From: JAWHQP01 sp032586195
Lineage (GTDB): Bacteria; Pseudomonadota; Gammaproteobacteria; Enterobacterales; Pasteurellaceae
DNA length: 64,000 bases
Direction of reading: 5' to 3'
Assembly: GCA_032586195.1 (NCBI GenBank)
Contig: JAWHQP010000004.1
Coordinates: forward strand, 186,001-250,000
Shown one piece after another: positions 7,282 to 15,471 of the stretch. The notes below the pieces were generated by a model. The model was not told the DNA's origin, made no database searches, and saw nothing but the letters and a program-made list of their open reading frames with translations. The stretch's first letter is position 1; every line of letters begins with the position of its first letter. The position numbers and the translations under genes were made by a program.

Positions 7282-10059
7282 TTATTTCTCCTGTTTTTTC
7301 AATTTGTTACAGGCAACGGTGAGGTAGATACACACGAAGCCGAACAGGGCGAGGAAATCGCTGTGCAAATGAGCAAAATCGACACCCTTGGTAAAACTGC
7401 CGCTGCTGATATGCTGGAACCATGAAGCGGGGAAGAAGTTACTCAGAATCTGAGCCCAGCCCGCCATGCTTGACACGGGGTAAAGCATGCCCGAGAAGTT
7501 CATGGTCGGAATCATGGTGGCGATAGCGGTAATAAATACCGCAGCCGCTTGTGAGCTGACCACGCTGGATACCAACAGGCCTAAACTGGTCGCCGCCCAA
7601 ATCAGTAATAACGCCCCCGCGGTCAGCACCGGTAACGAACCTTTTATCGGCACGCCGAACCAGAAAACGGTCATCGCCACCAATACCACATAATTCACCA
7701 CCCCCATGGCGATATAGGGAATTTGTTTGCCCACTAAGTATTGCACTACGCTGGCAGGGGACGAATATAAATTGGTGATAGAACCGATTTCCCGTTCTCG
7801 CACCACGCCGAGAGCGGTCATCATAGCGGGGATCATCATCATGATCATCATCAGCAGACTCGGCGTGATGGCGTTCACACTTTTGGAATCAGGGTTGTAC
7901 ATCATGCGGGGCACGACGTTGATGACATTAGTTCCGGCAGATTGGCTGATTTCCGCCAGATAGCGCTGCATAATACCGTTTACATAGCTGTTTACCGTGG
8001 ACGTATTGGCGGGCAATGAACCGTCAATGAAGAAAGCGACTTCAGGTTGTTTGCCGCTGAATAAATCACGACCGTAATTGGCAGGGATTTCAATTACTAC
8101 TTCCGCCTTGGCGCGTTTCAGCAAATCATCCACTTCCGCCTGCGAGTTCAGTTCAGGCAGCGCTGTGAAATAGGCCGTGCCCGTGAATGCTTCGATCAGT
8201 TGGCGGCTTTCCGCCGATTTATCCTGATCGAACACACCCAGTCTGAGCTGGTTCACATCAAAGGAAATCGCCCAGCCCGTCGCCATTAACAGAATAATCG
8301 GACCGAACACGGAAAAGAACAGGCGGATTCGATCCCGTGCCAATTCTTTAAACTCCCGTATGGCGAACGCCCAAATCATACTGAAAAAGTAAAAAACTCG
8401 TGAAAATAACACCGCACTTTGTGCTTTTTGTTTCGTGTCTTTCGGCTGAACGCCACTTTCTTGCACCGCCGTGTTTGATAAAGTGCGGTGCTGAATCGGC
8501 GAGTTTTGAACGGATTCGGTTTCGACGGTATTTTCGGGTTCCGCAATCAGTAGATACTGAATGAACGCTTCTTCCAGGTTAGGGGAATGATAGTGATCAA
8601 TTAATTCCTGCGGCGTGCCTACGCCCAGCACGGTTCCCTTGTGCATAAAGGAAATACGGTCGCAGCGCATTGCCTCATTCATAAAGTGAGTGGAGACGAA
8701 AATGGTAATGCGTTCCTCGCGGGAAAGTTTCAGCAACTGGGCCCAGAACATATCGCGCGCGGCGGGGTCCACTCCCGACGTCGGTTCGTCCAGGATCAGC
8801 ACTTCGGGATGATGCAAACAGGCCGCCGCCAATTGCAGACGCTGACGAATCCCCAGCGGTAACGCCGTAGGCGCGGTATCCGCTTCTTTCTGCAGATCAA
8901 ATTTGGCGAGGGCATCTTTGATGGCTGTTTCCGCAGCGTCGCCTTTTAATTCATACAACCGGGCGTGTAGTTCGAGGTTTTCCCGCACGCTTAATTCTTC
9001 GTACAGGGAAAACGCCTGCGACATATAACCCACGCGTTTTTTGATTTCGTTGGAACCCGCGTCAATGGATTTACCCAGCAACTGTGCCGTGCCGCTAGTG
9101 GGTTCCAACAACCCGGTCAGCATTTTCATGGTGGTGGATTTACCACAGCCATTAGAGCCCAGAAAGCCGAAAATTTCTCCTTTTTCGATGGTAAAGGATA
9201 CGTTGTTCACCGCGGTAAAATCACCGAACCGTTTGGTGAGATGTTCTGCCTGCATGGCGGGCGGTGAATCGGGATCCTTATGAAACGGTGTCAACCGTAA
9301 GCCTTCGCCGCTGCCACGTCTTTCCGCCGGCAGCATTTGAATGTAGGCTTCTTCCAGGGAATCGGTATGATAATGTTCCAGCACCGCTTGGGTTTTGTCC
9401 TGTATCAACAGTTTGCCGTCATCCATCGCAATGAGATATTCAAAATCCTGTGCTTCGTCAATATAAGCCGTCGCGACGATTACCGTCATATCGGACAGTT
9501 CCTTACGCAGGTTCTCCACCAATGCCCAGAATTGGCGGCGGGAGAGCGGATCGACCCCGGTTGTCGGTTCGTCGAGAATCAACAGATCGGGATTATGCAC
9601 CAAGGCGCAGCACAGACTGAGCTTTTGTTTCATACCGCCCGACAATTTGCCCGCCGCCCGTTGGGCGAAGGGAGTTAAGCCGGTGGCGTGCAGTAAACGC
9701 GCGGTACGTTCGGTGAGTTCCTGTTTGGTTAAACCGAATAAATTGGCGTGGAATTCGATATTTTCACTGATAGTCAGCGTCGGATAGAGATTCCGCCCCA
9801 AACCTTGCGGCATATAAGCAATGCGGGGCAGCAATTTTTCTCTGGTTGTCTTGTCGGCAATATTACCGCCCAGCACCTCAATCTGTCCGTTCTGAATGAT
9901 CTTCACCCCCGCAATAAGAGAAAGCAAGGTCGATTTTCCCACGCCGTCCGGGCCGACCAGACCGACTGTTGCCCCCGTTTCAATGACAAGAGAAATATTA
10001 TCGAGCGCTTTCACTTCATCATAATGATGGGAAAGATTTTGGATAGAAACTGCGTTCAT
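7282..10059 (-). CDS. rbbA: RbbA-like fused ABC transporter (two ATPase domains plus ABC-2 permease)
   Basis: A 925-residue fusion. ATPase domain 1 (about 5-230) has Walker A GPDGVGKST, signature LSGGMKQKLSL and Walker B LLILDEPTTGVD. ATPase domain 2 (about 275-500) has GSNGCGKST and VLILDEPTSGVD, but its signature position reads LPLGIRQRLQL, so it lacks a canonical LSGGQ. An ABC-2 permease follows (about 560-925) with VREREIGSITNLYSSP before the membrane helices. E. coli RbbA has the same architecture and was first described as a ribosome-bound ATPase; the operon here argues for export. The linker at about 510-550 contains two opposed USS (8411-8419 and 8481-8489). Confidence 0.9.
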   Translation of the reverse strand: MNAVSIQNLSHHYDEVKALDNISLVIETGATVGLVGPDGVGKSTLLSLIAGVKIIQNGQIEVLGGNIADKTTREKLLPRIAYMPQGLGRNLYPTLTISENIEFHANLFGLTKQELTERTARLLHATGLTPFAQRAAGKLSGGMKQKLSLCCALVHNPDLLILDEPTTGVDPLSRRQFWALVENLRKELSDMTVIVATAYIDEAQDFEYLIAMDDGKLLIQDKTQAVLEHYHTDSLEEAYIQMLPAERRGSGEGLRLTPFHKDPDSPPAMQAEHLTKRFGDFTAVNNVSFTIEKGEIFGFLGSNGCGKSTTMKMLTGLLEPTSGTAQLLGKSIDAGSNEIKKRVGYMSQAFSLYEELSVRENLELHARLYELKGDAAETAIKDALAKFDLQKEADTAPTALPLGIRQRLQLAAACLHHPEVLILDEPTSGVDPAARDMFWAQLLKLSREERITIFVSTHFMNEAMRCDRISFMHKGTVLGVGTPQELIDHYHSPNLEEAFIQYLLIAEPENTVETESVQNSPIQHRTLSNTAVQESGVQPKDTKQKAQSAVLFSRVFYFFSMIWAFAIREFKELARDRIRLFFSVFGPIILLMATGWAISFDVNQLRLGVFDQDKSAESRQLIEAFTGTAYFTALPELNSQAEVDDLLKRAKAEVVIEIPANYGRDLFSGKQPEVAFFIDGSLPANTSTVNSYVNGIMQRYLAEISQSAGTNVINVVPRMMYNPDSKSVNAITPSLLMMIMMMIPAMMTALGVVREREIGSITNLYSSPASVVQYLVGKQIPYIAMGVVNYVVLVAMTVFWFGVPIKGSLPVLTAGALLLIWAATSLGLLVSSVVSSQAAAVFITAIATMIPTMNFSGMLYPVSSMAGWAQILSNFFPASWFQHISSGSFTKGVDFAHLHSDFLALFGFVCIYLTVACNKLKKQEK

Positions 10060-10084
10060 GCTTTATTCCTGAATGCCTGGCCGC

Positions 10085-11053
10085 TTAGGGCAATTTCACC
10101 GCTAAACCCGTTGTCCAATCGGCATTTTCTAATCTTACGTAGCCGTTGCCGGTCATGCCGCCTTTGAGTAAGCCGTTATATTTTTCTGCGATCTCTGCGG
10201 GTATTTTGAGTTCGATCTTAAACATAAATTTGGTACGCTCTTCTGTGGTTTCCACCGCTTTCGGCGTGAATTGGTTCTGGCTGGCGATATAATTGATGGT
10301 CGCCGGGAATACGGCGTCAATGCCGTCCAGTACAATGCGGGCTTCATCGCCCACCTTTAATTTTGCCATGCTGGTCATGGGCAGAAAGATATTCATGCGT
10401 ACATCGCTAGGGTCCAACAGGCTGACCACACGGGTGCCGGGAGCCACTACGTTGCCTTCGTCCACATAACGATATTCAATGCGGCCCGCACGTGGAGCTT
10501 TGATCAGCATATCATCATTTACCGAACTTGCTTCATCAATTTGAGCCTGAGCCGTTTCTACGGAGGCCTGAGCTTCTGCCTGCGCGGCCTGAGCGGCGGC
10601 TACCGCGGCAACGGCACGATCCCGTTCGGCGCGACGACGGGTAACTTCCGAATCGGATACCAAATTATCCTTGCGTAATTTGACGGCATTATCCAACTCT
10701 AATTGAGCGACTTTTCGTTGTTGCTGAGCGTTGTCAATTTCCGCTTTGGCACGCTGAATGGTTTCCAATGCACGTTGTTTTTGCGATTTTGCCGATAATA
10801 CGCGGCTGTATGTGGTTTCCGAGGAGAGTTCGGCCAAAATGTCATCGGTGTTTACCTGTGAACCCTCATCCACTTCCATTTGTTTTACCCGACCCGAATA
10901 AAGGCTCGCAACATCAATACGCTTCAATTCAATACGGCCATTGCCGTCGGCAATATGCTCGGCTGATTTCGCTTGTTGGGCGTTCTGCCAGTAATAATAG
11001 CCGCCACCGGCAACCACAAGAACGATAATAATAAGAGAAATTACTTTTTTCAT
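10085..11053 (-). CDS. yhiI: HlyD-family periplasmic adaptor (YhiI-like)
   Basis: Membrane-fusion protein of 322 residues: an N-terminal membrane anchor (MKKVISLIIIVLVVAGGGYYYW), a first lipoyl half, a long Ala/Gln-rich coiled coil (about residues 75-170), the second lipoyl half with IKAPRAGRIEYRYVDEGNVV, and a beta-barrel domain. It connects the inner-membrane ABC unit to the outer-membrane lipoprotein encoded three genes downstream. Start: ATG 11053 is preceded by GAAGGA at good spacing and begins a clean signal anchor; a longer frame to 11143 would add an unrelated N-terminus. It is the first gene of the efflux operon, divergent from a TetR regulator, with a USS (11096-11104) in between. 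Confidence 0.88.
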   Translation of the reverse strand: MKKVISLIIIVLVVAGGGYYYWQNAQQAKSAEHIADGNGRIELKRIDVASLYSGRVKQMEVDEGSQVNTDDILAELSSETTYSRVLSAKSQKQRALETIQRAKAEIDNAQQQRKVAQLELDNAVKLRKDNLVSDSEVTRRRAERDRAVAAVAAAQAAQAEAQASVETAQAQIDEASSVNDDMLIKAPRAGRIEYRYVDEGNVVAPGTRVVSLLDPSDVRMNIFLPMTSMAKLKVGDEARIVLDGIDAVFPATINYIASQNQFTPKAVETTEERTKFMFKIELKIPAEIAEKYNGLLKGGMTGNGYVRLENADWTTGLAVKLP

Positions 11054-11188
11054 AACATATCCTTCAAAAAAACTGGCAAAATTATAAAAAATCACACCGC
11101 ACTTGCCTAACATCAATATCCGAAAAATTAATAGCTTATACATACGTTTTTGTTAAAATGTAGGCATAAAATGAAATTGGAGCTAAAT

Positions 11189-11743
11189 ATGACGGAAGAA
11201 AAAACCGATTTGCGCGTGATCAAAACCCATAAGGTTATTCGTCAGGCCTTAGTGGATTTACTCAATGAAAAAGGCTTTGACGAAATTTCGGTACAGGACA
11301 TTTTAAATAAAGCCCTGGTCAATCGTACCACTTTTTACCGTTATTATTCAGGCAAAGTTGATCTTGCCGGTAAAATGGCTGCGGATTTGCAACAGTTGTT
11401 TGCCAGTAAAATACGGCAACGGCTGGAAAGCGGTAATTTAGAGCTATTTTATCTGCAAACATTATCGCAAATGTTTGAGGTGCGGCATACCATTCTGGCG
11501 TTGTGGAAAATTGAAACGCCGCGTTTGCATTTATATCGCGATATGCATCAGCTTTCTCAGCAATTTATCATGAATCTGCTCAACCGGGCTAACGCGGACC
11601 CCGACTATATTCATCTGCAATCCACTTTGTTTGCCACGATGATGCTGGAAAATGTGAGGTATCATTTTGAGCGGGATCAGCAACCCAATCCCCGGATAAC
11701 CTTGGCTAAAATGCAGGAAGTGCTGGATTTGGTGAAATATTAA
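11189..11743 (+). CDS. TetR/AcrR-family regulator
   Basis: A 184-residue regulator. The N-terminal helix-turn-helix is clear: KTHKVIRQALVDLLNEKGFDEISVQDILNKA then LVNRTTFYRYYSGK. The rest is a ligand-binding helical domain. It is transcribed divergently from the four-gene efflux operon, the usual arrangement for a repressor of its neighbour pump, so it probably controls that operon and itself. Start: ATG 11189 has GGAG seven bases upstream; a longer TTG-initiated frame from 11150 is less likely. Confidence 0.88.
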   Translation: MTEEKTDLRVIKTHKVIRQALVDLLNEKGFDEISVQDILNKALVNRTTFYRYYSGKVDLAGKMAADLQQLFASKIRQRLESGNLELFYLQTLSQMFEVRHTILALWKIETPRLHLYRDMHQLSQQFIMNLLNRANADPDYIHLQSTLFATMMLENVRYHFERDQQPNPRITLAKMQEVLDLVKY

Positions 11744-11796
11744 TCCCTGGCACAAAATGCCAGGGAACATATCGGTTAACCCAACGATGTAAGCGA

Positions 11797-11937
11797 TTAT
11801 TTTTTCTTTTTCCCGCCCTGTCGTGCTTTGAAGCGAGGGTTTTCTTTATTGATAACGTAAATCACACCGTGGCGACGTACGACTTTGCAGGCCGGGTGGC
11901 GTGTTTTGGCACTTTTCAGTGAAGCGAGTACTTGCAT
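11797..11937 (-). CDS. rpmJ2: 50S ribosomal protein L36, type B (zinc-independent)
   Basis: A 46-residue basic protein. It begins MQVLASLKSAKTRHPACKVV and continues RRHGVIYVINKENPRFKARQG, matching the C-minus L36 paralogue (YkgO). Only one Cys (17) remains, so the zinc ribbon of ordinary L36 is absent. It lies 23 bases downstream of the L31B gene on the same strand, the usual pairing. In other gammaproteobacteria this pair is expressed under zinc starvation through Zur. Confidence 0.93.
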   Translation of the reverse strand: MQVLASLKSAKTRHPACKVVRRHGVIYVINKENPRFKARQGGKKKK

Positions 11938-11960
11938 GATAATTTTCCTTAATTAATGCA

Positions 11961-12227
11961 TTATTTTGTTTTAAATACACCAAATTTACCGTAACGATTG
12001 GCAAATTCGCTGGCTCGGCCTTCGTTGGCAATCTGACGTGTTTTACCTGTATAGAACGGGTGAGACGCTGATGAAGTGTCACACATAAATACCGGATATT
12101 CGTTGCCGTCCGTCCATTTCATGGTCGAGGTTGTTCTCGCGCAGGAACGGATAAGAAAGCCCTGTTTGGCGTTGCTGTCGTAAAACAGTACAGTTCTGTA
12201 ATTGGTCGGATGTATTCCTTTTTTCAT
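11961..12227 (-). CDS. rpmE2: 50S ribosomal protein L31, type B
   Basis: An 88-residue protein starting MKKGIHPTNYRTVLFYD, with FLIRSCARTTSTMKW and the C-terminal SHPFYTGKTRQIANEGRASEF block characteristic of L31. It lacks the zinc-binding CxxC of type A L31. The start has AGGA in good position. It replaces zinc-loaded L31 when zinc is short, releasing zinc. First gene of a two-gene unit with L36B. I looked for a Zur palindrome in 12228-12437 and did not find a convincing one. Confidence 0.93.
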   Translation of the reverse strand: MKKGIHPTNYRTVLFYDSNAKQGFLIRSCARTTSTMKWTDGNEYPVFMCDTSSASHPFYTGKTRQIANEGRASEFANRYGKFGVFKTK

Positions 12228-12307
12228 ATTGTCCTCTTATTTTTCGCTGTAAAATAACAATGGTTGGCAATACTAGCGTAAAAAAGCGTATTTCGCAAAC
12301 TTATTTT

Positions 12308-12324
12308 AACTTAAAAAATAAGTT
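12308..12324. repeat. Short perfect inverted repeat between divergent genes
   Basis: AACTTA-5-TAAGTT lies midway between the L31B start and dsbD. It could be a regulator site for either gene. No known box matches it well. Confidence 0.3.
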
Positions 12325-12437
12325 ATTCTCACAGGGAAGTGCTCTGGATATTTTCGCGGTTGAATTGGATTTTTTGACAAGTTTTTGAATTAAGCTGTGG
12401 TAAAATTCAGCGAATTTTTTATGGATGATATAAAATT

Positions 12438-14183
12438 ATGAAAAAGCTATTTATTTTTTTACTTTTCTCATGCCTGGCTTTCGCTGCGCAGGCTAGTTTA
12501 TTCGGCCAGAACAAGCCCCGTTTTCTCATCGCCGACGAGGCATTTCAGTTTACTTCAAACAAAAGCGATAACCGGATCGATCTGCACTGGCAAATTGCCG
12601 ACGGCTATTATCTGTATAAAAAAGAGATTCAGGTGGCGACGGCTGACGGAACAGCGCTGTCATTAAGCTTTCCGCCGGCGGAAATGCATCAGGATGAATT
12701 CTTCGGCGCGGTGGATATTTTCCGCAATAATCTGAATCTGTCGGTAAATGTTGACGGCTTGCCCGTCGATGCCGTGTTGAATGTCAGCTATCAGGGTTGC
12801 ACCACAGGCTTTTGTTATCCGCCCGAAACTAAAACGGTGGCGTTGGACGGTTCGGCCGCCGGTGAAAAAACTGCAAATTTCAACACCGCACTTTCCGACC
12901 AAAGCGAGGCGGAACATATGACATCCGCAAGCCGTTTAACCGAGCAGGATCAGCTTGCCGATAAATTATTCCAAAGCAAATACGCCGTGTTCTGGTTTTT
13001 TCTGCTTGGTTTAGGTCTGGCGTTTACCCCTTGCGTATTGCCGATGCTGCCACTGCTTTCGGCCATTGTGATCGGCGGCAAGGAGCGTCCGAGCATGGGA
13101 CGGGCGTTTTTGTTGAGCCTGATCTACGTGCAGGGTATGGCGTTGACCTACACCTTGTTAGGCTTAATTGTCGCCGCTATCGGGTTGCCGTTTCAGGTGG
13201 CGCTGCAAAGCCCTTATGTGCTGATTGGATTGTCGTTATTATTTGTGCTGCTGTCCTTATCTATGTTCGGGGTGTATAACCTGCAACTGCCGTCGGCCTT
13301 GCAAACAAAATTAACCCTGCTCAGCCAAAAACAGAAAAGCGGCGCGTTCGGTGGTGTGTTTGTAATGGGAATGCTGGCGGGTCTGGTGGCGTCGCCTTGT
13401 ACTTCCGCGCCGTTGTCGGGTGCGCTGCTTTATGTGGCACAGAGCGGCGATCTTTTCACCGGTGCGGTTACGCTGTATTTGCTGGCGCTGGGTATGGGAT
13501 TACCGCTGATTCTGATCACTTTATTCGGTAACAAGATCCTGCCGAAATCCGGGGCGTGGATGGATATTGTTAAAGAGTTATTTGGGTTTATCTTACTGTT
13601 GCTGCCGGTGATGCTGTTGGAACGTGTATTTCCGCAGTGGAGCTATGAGCTGTGGGCGTTATGGTTCATCGGCTTCTGCTGCTGGATTGCGGCAAAACGC
13701 TTCTGGGCGGGTTTTATCGCGGCATTGCTGATTTTCTTTGGCGCGCATCACTTTTTCCCAATGCAGGCGGAATCGCAAACCGCTCAAAGTGCGGTGTCGA
13801 AAAACGCCGTTTTTTCACACCGCACTTTTACCAAAGTGACTAACTACGCCGAACTCCGGCAAGCCTTGGCACAAAACCCGAAAGCCATTGCGATGCTGGA
13901 TTTATATGCGGACTGGTGCGTTGCCTGCAAGGAATTTGAAAAATATACTTTTGCCGATCAGCGTGTACAGCAGGCATTTGAAGATGTGTTGCTGCTGCAA
14001 GTGGATATGACCAAAAACAGTGCGGACAACGCGGAATTGATGAAGCGGTTTAATGTGCTCGGTTTGCCGACTATTTTATTCTTTAATCAACAGGGGGAAG
14101 AAATTCCGCAATCAAGAATAACGGGGTTTGTGGATGCCGATGCATTTTTGCCGTTATTGCAAAAATATATGGAAACTCGGTAA
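12438..14183 (+). CDS. dsbD: Thiol:disulfide interchange protein DsbD
   Basis: Inner-membrane reductant conduit of 581 residues that carries electrons from cytoplasmic thioredoxin to periplasmic DsbC, DsbG and cytochrome c maturation proteins. A signal peptide (1-18) precedes the periplasmic alpha domain with the Cys pair CTTGFC. Eight transmembrane helices follow (about 180-430) with FTPCVLPMLPLLSA and ASPCTSAPLSG carrying the membrane Cys pair, then a C-terminal thioredoxin-like gamma domain with DWCVACKEFE. All six catalytic cysteines are present. An in-frame inverted USS pair (13787-13828) encodes the linker between the last helix and the gamma domain. Confidence 0.95.
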   Translation: MKKLFIFLLFSCLAFAAQASLFGQNKPRFLIADEAFQFTSNKSDNRIDLHWQIADGYYLYKKEIQVATADGTALSLSFPPAEMHQDEFFGAVDIFRNNLNLSVNVDGLPVDAVLNVSYQGCTTGFCYPPETKTVALDGSAAGEKTANFNTALSDQSEAEHMTSASRLTEQDQLADKLFQSKYAVFWFFLLGLGLAFTPCVLPMLPLLSAIVIGGKERPSMGRAFLLSLIYVQGMALTYTLLGLIVAAIGLPFQVALQSPYVLIGLSLLFVLLSLSMFGVYNLQLPSALQTKLTLLSQKQKSGAFGGVFVMGMLAGLVASPCTSAPLSGALLYVAQSGDLFTGAVTLYLLALGMGLPLILITLFGNKILPKSGAWMDIVKELFGFILLLLPVMLLERVFPQWSYELWALWFIGFCCWIAAKRFWAGFIAALLIFFGAHHFFPMQAESQTAQSAVSKNAVFSHRTFTKVTNYAELRQALAQNPKAIAMLDLYADWCVACKEFEKYTFADQRVQQAFEDVLLLQVDMTKNSADNAELMKRFNVLGLPTILFFNQQGEEIPQSRITGFVDADAFLPLLQKYMETR

Positions 14184-14213
14184 GTTTCTTGAATTGTAAT
14201 AGACAAGTGTTGT

Positions 14214-14252
14214 AAAAAATCCGACAGTCCGGGTTTGACAGACTGTCGGATT
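14214..14252 (-). terminator. Terminator after the surface lipoprotein gene
   Basis: Perfect 12-bp stem AATCCGACAGTC / GACTGTCGGATT with an 11-base loop. On the minus strand it is followed by a T run (14214-14219). It lies between convergent dsbD and the lipoprotein gene and may also stop dsbD transcripts. Confidence 0.8.
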
Positions 14253-14275
14253 AAGGTTGATTTTGCAATGTTGTG

Positions 14276-15268
14276 TTATTTATTTTCTACGGTTGCACCA
14301 ACGACACCTTTCCAATTCTGACCCTCTGCCCGGCCGGTCAGCACACTGCCGTCTTTGCCAAAAAAGCCGCCGCTGAAATTGCCGTCCTGAGTTAACTTAT
14401 CACTTTCGCTTTTTAATAAAGTGCCAGAAAAACTGCCGTCTTCGTTTACATGTGCGGGGTTGGCGTTTTTAGCATTGCGAAATGCATTTCCCTCATGTAA
14501 ATACCATCTATCGTCTTTTTCATTATTTCTCAGGTTCATACTAACGGTATTATCTTGCGCATTGAAAGTGGCATTCACTTCGGCTTCGCTGACTTCTAAT
14601 TGCGAATCACCTTTATGGCGATAGAACATTTTTCCGCTGTAATTTGCTGTAGTTATTGGTTTTTGCTTTTGGCTGTCGTCCGTATTCTGCAATAAATACG
14701 GAGAGAATGTAATTCCGTCTAATTCTTCGTAACCGTTTTTGGCATATTTTTCGCCGACCACAGCATAACCATAATATCCTACTAAATTTCCGTCTTTATC
14801 ACGCAAGGTTTCAAGCTGTTTGCCGTCTTTATAAAATAAATATTTATTTTCATCCATTAATTTTAAATCAATGTTTTTATTTTCCAGCATCAACGTGAAC
14901 GTATTCAGCACGCTGCTAAATTCACCGTTATCTTTAGAGGCATAGGGCAAACCTAGATTTTGTAAAGCCTGTTCATCAGATATTTTGTTGTTCTGTTTCT
15001 GAGGCGGGGTTTCCGGCTGTTGCGGTTGTACGTCCGGTTTTGCTTCAGGTTGTGGCAGCGCTTCGGGTTTCGGCTGAATTTCAGGTTTTTTCTCCGACTG
15101 TGGTTGTTTTAATTCCGGTTTCGATTGTTCTGTTTTCGGCTTCGCTTCCGGTTTTATCTGTGCTTTCGGTTTTTCAGCCGGTCCATGATTGCCACCGCCG
15201 CCACCGCCGCCGGAACAGGCGATTGCCAGACCGGATAAACAACAGACTGTTAATAACTTTAATTTCAT
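14276..15268 (-). CDS. Probable Slam-dependent surface lipoprotein with TbpB-like barrel
   Basis: A 330-residue lipoprotein. The signal MKLKLLTVCCLSGLAIAC ends at Cys18, followed directly by seven glycines, the Gly-rich tether typical of TbpB-type surface lipoproteins. A Lys/Pro/Glu-rich spacer (about 27-95) leads to a folded domain, and the C-terminus has the TbpB-type barrel signature NFSGGFFGKDGSVLTGRA. Such proteins are exposed on the cell surface and bind host iron or heme proteins, factor H or other ligands; which one is unknown. It lies 203 bases downstream of a Slam translocon on the same strand. Start: ATG 15268 follows AGGAG by six bases; the longer frame to 15346 is not supported. 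Confidence 0.78.
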   Translation of the reverse strand: MKLKLLTVCCLSGLAIACSGGGGGGGNHGPAEKPKAQIKPEAKPKTEQSKPELKQPQSEKKPEIQPKPEALPQPEAKPDVQPQQPETPPQKQNNKISDEQALQNLGLPYASKDNGEFSSVLNTFTLMLENKNIDLKLMDENKYLFYKDGKQLETLRDKDGNLVGYYGYAVVGEKYAKNGYEELDGITFSPYLLQNTDDSQKQKPITTANYSGKMFYRHKGDSQLEVSEAEVNATFNAQDNTVSMNLRNNEKDDRWYLHEGNAFRNAKNANPAHVNEDGSFSGTLLKSESDKLTQDGNFSGGFFGKDGSVLTGRAEGQNWKGVVGATVENK

Positions 15269-15471
15269 TTCATACTCCTTAAAAGACTCGTTAGATATTA
15301 GAGCGTGTCGCCCTTCGTTTATTTTTGAGCTGTCGTAAACATTCACTCAATTTAATTTACCGTGCGGTATCGCTCGGTTGAAAAATGATTCGATTTGCTA
15401 AGCAATGAAAAATACGTAGTTTGTTAGCGAAAAAATCTATATTGCGGCAGATAAGATTCAGTGTGACCCCG

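Noticed and set aside
11054..11188. TetR operator between the adaptor and regulator genes
   Set aside because: Weak TACAT/ATGTA pairing is present but arms are only five bases and the spacing is large; not strong enough to list.
12228..12437. Zur box for the L31B/L36B pair
   Set aside because: No sequence close to the Zur palindrome was found; only an unrelated short inverted repeat (12308-12324).
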